The notes under the pieces: generated by a model
What the model was told of the DNA's origin: nothing
The model's database searches: none
What the model saw: only the letters and a program-made list of their open reading frames with translations
Program-made: the position numbers and the translations under genes
Shown here: piece after piece, positions 4,939 to 8,301 of the stretch
How positions within the stretch are numbered: position 1 is the stretch's first letter
Layout of the letters: every line of letters starts with the position of its first letter
Origin: an uncultured Bacillus sp.
GTDB taxonomy: Bacteria; Bacillota; Bacilli; Bacillales; DSM-1321
Assembly: GCA_934215995.1 (NCBI GenBank)
Contig: CAKQBC010000093.1
Span: 1 to 8,301, forward strand
Length of the DNA: 8,301 nucleotides
Direction of reading: 5' to 3'

Positions 4939-6393
4939 CTATGAAACGTTCTCTTCATCCTTTTTGTATTCTTTTTCCCAATAGTCAGCATTTTTGATGC
5001 CGAGTGCTTTCGGATCAAATACAGGGTCGATTCCCTGTTTCTTTTGCCTTTCGTAATCCTTCAAGGCAATAAGTGCCGGTTTGGCAAGAATCAAAATGGC
5101 TATGATATTCAGCCATACCATGATGCCCAGTCCTGCATCACCTAAAGCCCAGGCGAGCTTCGCTTCTCTGATGGCTCCATAGAATGTTGCCGCCAATAAG
5201 ACAATCTTGAGGACAAACATGGCTGCTTTGCCATCTCCCTTGCGGATCAGATAAGCGATATTCGTCTCAGCGATGTAATAATAAGCCATGATTGTTGTGA
5301 AGGCAAAGAAGAAGAGTGCAATCGCCACAAAGCCTGAACCGAAACCAGGAATTACTTCATCGATCGCAGCCTGAGTGAATATAGGCCCCGGCTCTACTTC
5401 ATCCATGTTCTGGACGACATAGGAACCATCCTCTGCCTGGGTATTGTACATCCCTGTAAAGAGAATCATAAAGGCTGTCGCTGAACAGACAAGCAATGTA
5501 TCAATGTAAACAGAGAAAGATTGGACTAGCCCCTGCTTAGCAGGATGGGAAACCTCAGCCGCAGCAGCCGGGTGCGGCCCTGTGCCCTGCCCTGCTTCAT
5601 TAGAATACACTCCGCGCTTGACTCCCCACATAATGGCCATACCAAGCAATCCGCCGAATGCCTCATCAACCCCGAAGGCACTGGTTACAATCAGCTTTAT
5701 AACTCCTGGAAGTTCTGTAATATTGAATAGGATAATAACAACAGACAGCAGGATATAACCAATCGCCATAAAAGGAACAATAACCTGGGCTGTCTGCGCA
5801 ATACGTTTCACACCGCCTAGGATAATGAAGCCCAACAACAATACAATAAAGATGGCCGTGTAAACTGGAGGTATATCAAATGCATTCTTCATTCCTCCGG
5901 CAATCGAGTTTGACTGAACGCCAGGCATCAGAATCGCCATGGCAAGCAAAGCGGCAAAGGCAAAAAGGATACCGAACCATTTCCAGCCGATCCCTTTTTC
6001 TATGTAATACGATGGACCGCCCCGATATTGGCCATTTTGTTTTACTTTATAAATTTGAGCCAATGTGGACTCTACATATGCACTGGCCGCCCCGATGAAC
6101 GCGATCACCCACATCCAAAATACTGCACCCGGTCCCCCATAAAAGATGGCTGTCGCCACACCTGCGATATTCCCTGTTCCTACACGACCTGATAAAGATA
6201 ACGATAATGCCTGAAAAGACGAAACCCCTGCCTTCGAACTTTTTCCATCGAACATGAGCCTGACCATTTCCTTAATGTGCCTGACCTGGACAAAACGGGT
6301 CAGGATTGTGAACAGCAATCCCACGCCAAGAAGCGTATATATAACAGGCGTGCTCCACAAAATGGCGTTCACTTGATCCACAAACTTCTCCAT
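4939..6393 (-). CDS. alsT: Sodium:alanine/glutamine symporter, AGCS family
   Basis: A 484-aa integral membrane protein of the AGCS (alanine or glycine:cation symporter) family, normal in length, with about eleven membrane helices. It imports a small neutral amino acid such as alanine, glycine or glutamine with sodium. Family signatures: SLSGRVGTGNIAGVATAI at 65-82, GPGAVFWMW at 87-95, YRGGPSYYIEKG at 123-134, and GVKRGVYSNEAGQGT at 257-271. The C-terminal tail from about 446 is cytoplasmic and highly charged (YERQKKQG, WEKEYKKDEENVS). The ATG at 6393 has AAAGGGGG about 6 nt upstream. It has its own promoter (6434-6462) and terminator (4896-4929), so it is monocistronic. I looked for a GlnR/TnrA site (TGTnA-N7-TnACA), known for B. 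subtilis alsT, and found none in 6394-6600. Substrate specificity cannot be decided from sequence. Confidence 0.95.
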   Translation of the reverse strand: MEKFVDQVNAILWSTPVIYTLLGVGLLFTILTRFVQVRHIKEMVRLMFDGKSSKAGVSSFQALSLSLSGRVGTGNIAGVATAIFYGGPGAVFWMWVIAFIGAASAYVESTLAQIYKVKQNGQYRGGPSYYIEKGIGWKWFGILFAFAALLAMAILMPGVQSNSIAGGMKNAFDIPPVYTAIFIVLLLGFIILGGVKRIAQTAQVIVPFMAIGYILLSVVIILFNITELPGVIKLIVTSAFGVDEAFGGLLGMAIMWGVKRGVYSNEAGQGTGPHPAAAAEVSHPAKQGLVQSFSVYIDTLLVCSATAFMILFTGMYNTQAEDGSYVVQNMDEVEPGPIFTQAAIDEVIPGFGSGFVAIALFFFAFTTIMAYYYIAETNIAYLIRKGDGKAAMFVLKIVLLAATFYGAIREAKLAWALGDAGLGIMVWLNIIAILILAKPALIALKDYERQKKQGIDPVFDPKALGIKNADYWEKEYKKDEENVS

Positions 6394-6433
6394 ACTATTC
6401 CCCCTTTTTGTTTTCTGAAAATTTCATATATTC

Positions 6434-6462
6434 ATTATATTTCATTACTCCTATATAGACAA
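6434..6462 (-). promoter_or_regulatory. Sigma-A promoter of alsT
   Basis: Minus strand TTGTCT (6462-6457), 17-bp spacer, and a perfect TATAAT (6439-6434). Predicted start near 6427, leaving a leader of about 34 nt with the SD AAAGGGGG. No other -10 of this quality is seen upstream of alsT. Confidence 0.72.
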
Positions 6463-6497
6463 TAATATTTCTTCCAAGTTCCAAAAAATTGCATCAT

Positions 6498-6573
6498 CAT
6501 AGGTCTTTCTCTCGCAATAATGTGATTATTAAGACCTAAATGAACAGAATACGAATAGGGTCATCGACCTATG
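6498..6573. repeat. Cluster of four alternating AGGTC/GACCT half-sites forming nested inverted repeats
   Basis: AGGTCTT (6501-6507) pairs with AAGACCT (6531-6537), and inside it AATAAT (6516-6521) pairs with ATTATT (6525-6530). A second palindrome is ATAGGGTC (6555-6562) with GACCTAT (6566-6572), one base unpaired. The outermost arms CATAGGTC (6498-6505) and GACCTATG (6566-6573) are also perfect complements over 8 bp. On the minus strand the larger stem is followed 10 nt later by AATTTTTTGG, so it may be a weak terminator of the DUF5085-like genes. It lies 36 bp upstream of the alsT -35, so it could equally be an operator. Confidence 0.5.
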
Positions 6574-6600
6574 CGAATACCCCTAAAAACCGGCATATAT

Positions 6601-7044
6601 CTACTTGACAGCCACGCTCATCTCCACATAGGTTCTTTGTTGCCCTGCCTTTTTGAACTCGACGAATACGGGTGATACTTGCCTTTTATTATGTTCCTTC
6701 ATATAACTGAACAACTCCCAATAACGTACCTGGGACTGCTCATTGAAATGGTCGATAATACGTGACATAAGCATGCCACCCACCAAAAAGTAACTATTGA
6801 ATCGGACATCTTCCTTCGGTATACGGCAATCCGGCTCCTCAATCGTCATGAAAATCTCGGCAGTTACAAGCTCCGCCAGCGGATCATTCAAAAATGCATA
6901 AAAGACAGCTTCCCCCAATGTATAGCCATTTTCCGTCAGAATAGCAGCAAAATCGGTAAGGGCATCCTCCAAATCTTCAGGGTAAAACTGATATAGCTTC
7001 GATGCGACATTTCTGTAGGCGATTGCGTGATTCGATGTAATCAT
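6601..7044 (-). CDS. DUF5085-like small protein (second of a tandem pair), function unknown
   Basis: About 147 aa, soluble, no signal peptide or membrane helix. The layout looks like two repeats of a beta-alpha-beta-beta unit: YRNVASKLYQFYPEDLEDAL (near 10-29) through ILTENGYTLGEAVFYAF and a strand ending MTIEE, then RFNSYFLVGGML through LFSYMKEHN, SPVFVEF and YVEMSVAVK. This resembles the GyrI-like ligand-binding fold, and the SYF...SPVF pattern recalls DUF5085, a family I remember from type VII secretion/LXG neighbourhoods. The start is ATG 7044, overlapping the TGA of the upstream gene by one base with GGAG 9 nt before; an in-frame GTG at 7047 (GTGATG) is nearly as good. Translational coupling to the upstream gene is very likely. 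Function is not known. Confidence 0.8.
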   Translation of the reverse strand: MITSNHAIAYRNVASKLYQFYPEDLEDALTDFAAILTENGYTLGEAVFYAFLNDPLAELVTAEIFMTIEEPDCRIPKEDVRFNSYFLVGGMLMSRIIDHFNEQSQVRYWELFSYMKEHNKRQVSPVFVEFKKAGQQRTYVEMSVAVK

Positions 7045-7499
7045 CACGCAGCACTCCGTTCTTTTATAGGAATATACAGATCTATGATATATTCGCCGTA
7101 CACATCCAGTAAAACGCAGAAAACCGTATCATCCAAAACAATGTTCTGCTTCAGTGCATATTGCCGAAGCTTCTTCTCCGCTTCGTTTATATCCGTTTCC
7201 TGGTCAGCCTGCCTCAACACCAATGCCTGTTCCAGCCTGAACTGGACCAAGTAGCCGAATTCAGATTCTTCCCTGAGTTCAGCAGGGCCGCTGATCGGCA
7301 GGTAAAAAGTGAAAAGCCCCTGCCCCTCAGCTTCTCCATCCTTCTTGAACGAAAAAAACACAGGGCCGTTCTTATAAAGCTCTTCATTCAGGATAAACTC
7401 TTCCATCTCATAATACGGTTCCTGCCATTCACTCTTCAGCCGTTTTGTTTCCAATGTTATCAAATGATCGAACGCCAATGGCCTGATTTCTATTTTCAT
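7044..7499 (-). CDS. DUF5085-like small protein (first of a tandem pair), function unknown
   Basis: A 151-aa soluble protein with no export signal. Two halves can be seen: residues about 10-70 (strand, the helix PYYEMEEFILNEELYKNG, then strands VFFSFKK and LFTFYLPISG) and 80-147 (strand YLVQFRLEQALVLRQ, the helix INEAEKKLRQYALKQN, then VFCVLLDVYGEYIIDLYIPI). The repeated strand-helix-strand-strand plan matches a GyrI/effector-binding-like fold and is shared with the next gene, suggesting an ancient duplication and possibly a heterodimer. I call it DUF5085-like with modest confidence. The ATG at 7499 follows AGGAAGGAAAG. Its stop overlaps the next gene's start, and it lies 74 bp after the membrane-protein gene, so all three are probably one operon. 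Function unknown. Confidence 0.82.
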   Translation of the reverse strand: MKIEIRPLAFDHLITLETKRLKSEWQEPYYEMEEFILNEELYKNGPVFFSFKKDGEAEGQGLFTFYLPISGPAELREESEFGYLVQFRLEQALVLRQADQETDINEAEKKLRQYALKQNIVLDDTVFCVLLDVYGEYIIDLYIPIKERSAA

Positions 7500-7529
7500 T
7501 TGCTTTCTTTCCTTCCTGAACTAAATTGA

Positions 7530-7563
7530 GCCGGCTGCATCCCTAACTAAGAGCCTCGCCGGC
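7530..7563. repeat. GCCGGC inverted repeat between the membrane-protein gene and the DUF5085-like pair
   Basis: Two copies of the self-complementary GCCGGC (7530-7535 and 7558-7563) can form a 6-bp GC stem with a 22-nt loop. On the minus strand it is followed by TCAATTTAG, a poor T-run. It may be a partial terminator or an mRNA processing/stability hairpin setting relative expression within the operon. Confidence 0.4.
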
Positions 7564-7572
7564 AAACAATGC

Positions 7573-8301
7573 TTATAGGGATTCATCCCTGCAGAGTTTC
7601 CCGTCCTTTGTATAGTTGAAGCTTTTGAACCGAAGCTTGCAATATAGAATCACCAATTGTTCCGGCAATACGAACAGCATCACGTAAACAATCAGCATCA
7701 TGAGGGTCAACATGACGGCCATATCAATATCCGGCATCCCAAGGTTCCTGAATATGTATTGCGCCACAAAGAACAAAGCGATTCCGCCGACAATCGCAAT
7801 CGGAACATAAGACTTCGTTTCAAACCTGCTCCGAAGCCGGTCTTGATCGGATCCTCGCCTGTAAGCCCCTTTCCTGAGCAGCAGCCAGAATCTGACGCAA
7901 GTCAACAGGAATACGAACAGCCCAAACAACAAAGCTATCAGCATGAAGGTATCCAAAGAACCGCTCATGATGATCGCATCCTCAGTGCCTATCATAAATA
8001 AAACAAGGATGAACATAGAGACTGCCCCAATGTTCTGGATGGCCAATATACTCAAGAAATACTGGATTTTCTGGCTCGACCTATAAACTGCAGGGATGGC
8101 ATACATAAGTGACAGCAACACCAGAACAACTGTAGCCCAGAAATGAATCTCCAGGATTCCGTCGTGGTTCGGGTATTTGGTGAATTTCGCTATATAATAT
8201 TCCAGAATGAGAAAAAGCCCTTGGCCGAATACAGCCAGCACCAGATGCCCTCCTATGGACGACGGGCTTTGCCTGCCCGATTCCAAAGGCTTCCTCAATA
8301 C
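7573..8301 (-). CDS. Six-helix integral membrane protein, function unknown (5' end at or beyond window edge)
   Basis: At least 241 aa. Hydrophobic segments lie near residues 17-38, 52-72, 80-104, 115-141, 164-184 and 192-213 (numbering from a possible TTG start at 8298), with a basic cytoplasmic-looking loop RKGAYRRGSDQDRLRSR at 142-158 and a charged C-terminal tail. The reading frame is still open at 8301 (GTA before TTG), so the true start may be outside the window. No transporter, enzyme or sensor motif was recognised. By position, upstream of the DUF5085-like pair, it may belong to the same functional unit, and small polytopic proteins of this size occur in type VII secretion loci. That is inference only. 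Stop TAA at 7575-7573. Confidence 0.75.
   Translation of the reverse strand, partial: VLRKPLESGRQSPSSIGGHLVLAVFGQGLFLILEYYIAKFTKYPNHDGILEIHFWATVVLVLLSLMYAIPAVYRSSQKIQYFLSILAIQNIGAVSMFILVLFMIGTEDAIIMSGSLDTFMLIALLFGLFVFLLTCVRFWLLLRKGAYRRGSDQDRLRSRFETKSYVPIAIVGGIALFFVAQYIFRNLGMPDIDMAVMLTLMMLIVYVMLFVLPEQLVILYCKLRFKSFNYTKDGKLCRDESL

Noticed and set aside
4794..5018. 74-codon minus-strand ORF spanning the alsT terminator
   Set aside because: It overlaps the alsT 3' end, the terminator and the promoter of the next operon in another frame; basic, low-complexity translation with no family resemblance.
6394..6600. GlnR/TnrA operator for alsT
   Set aside because: No TGTnA-N7-TnACA match was found in the intergenic sequence.
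1..8301. CRISPR array, tRNA/rRNA genes, insertion sequence or integrase
   Set aside because: No regularly spaced repeats, no tRNA-like cloverleaf with CCA or T-loop consensus, and no transposase or recombinase coding sequence seen.

Overview
The window looks like chromosomal DNA from a low-to-mid GC Firmicute, most likely a Bacillaceae member. The evidence is strong GGAGG/AGGGGG ribosome-binding sites, TTG and GTG starts, a glgB-glgC gene order, an AlsT-type symporter and typical sigma-A promoters. I cannot name the species. Every gene I can support is on the minus strand, so transcription runs from high to low coordinates.

Reading in the direction of transcription, positions 8301-6601 hold three genes of unknown function: a six-helix membrane protein (open at the window edge) and two overlapping genes for small proteins of about 150 aa that resemble each other in architecture. 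The last two look like DUF5085-type proteins, a family I associate from memory with type VII secretion/LXG loci. This may be the tail of such a locus. A stretch rich in AGGTC/GACCT half-sites (6498-6573) separates them from alsT.

Positions 6393-4939 encode a complete sodium:alanine/glutamine symporter (AGCS family) with its own promoter and a strong terminator (4896-4929). A clean sigma-A promoter (4847-4875) then starts a two-gene unit: a 73-aa Tad2/DUF2829-family protein and a short-chain dehydrogenase/reductase. Tad2 proteins are best known as phage anti-Thoeris signal sponges, so a chromosomal copy beside an NAD(H)-type oxidoreductase is of interest.

Next is queT (3636-3127), the substrate-binding component of an ECF transporter for queuosine precursors. 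It has an extended -10 promoter and a leader that folds, by hand, into an H-type pseudoknot with an embedded hairpin and a sequestered Shine-Dalgarno sequence. This is the architecture of the preQ1-II riboswitch, here with an extra hairpin inserted in loop 1. A perfect 12-bp terminator follows the queT stop.

The stretch 1987-3085 (about 1.1 kb) has no convincing protein gene. It holds inverted and direct repeats, an AT-rich block and one good plus-strand promoter-like sequence; it may contain an unrecognised RNA or decayed DNA. The window ends with glgB, the glycogen branching enzyme, followed 25 nt later by the first 14 codons of glgC: the start of a glycogen biosynthesis operon.

Most confident calls: glgB, glgC, alsT, SDR, queT and the Tad2-family assignment. 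The riboswitch rests on hand-folding. The T7SS link is memory plus inference.
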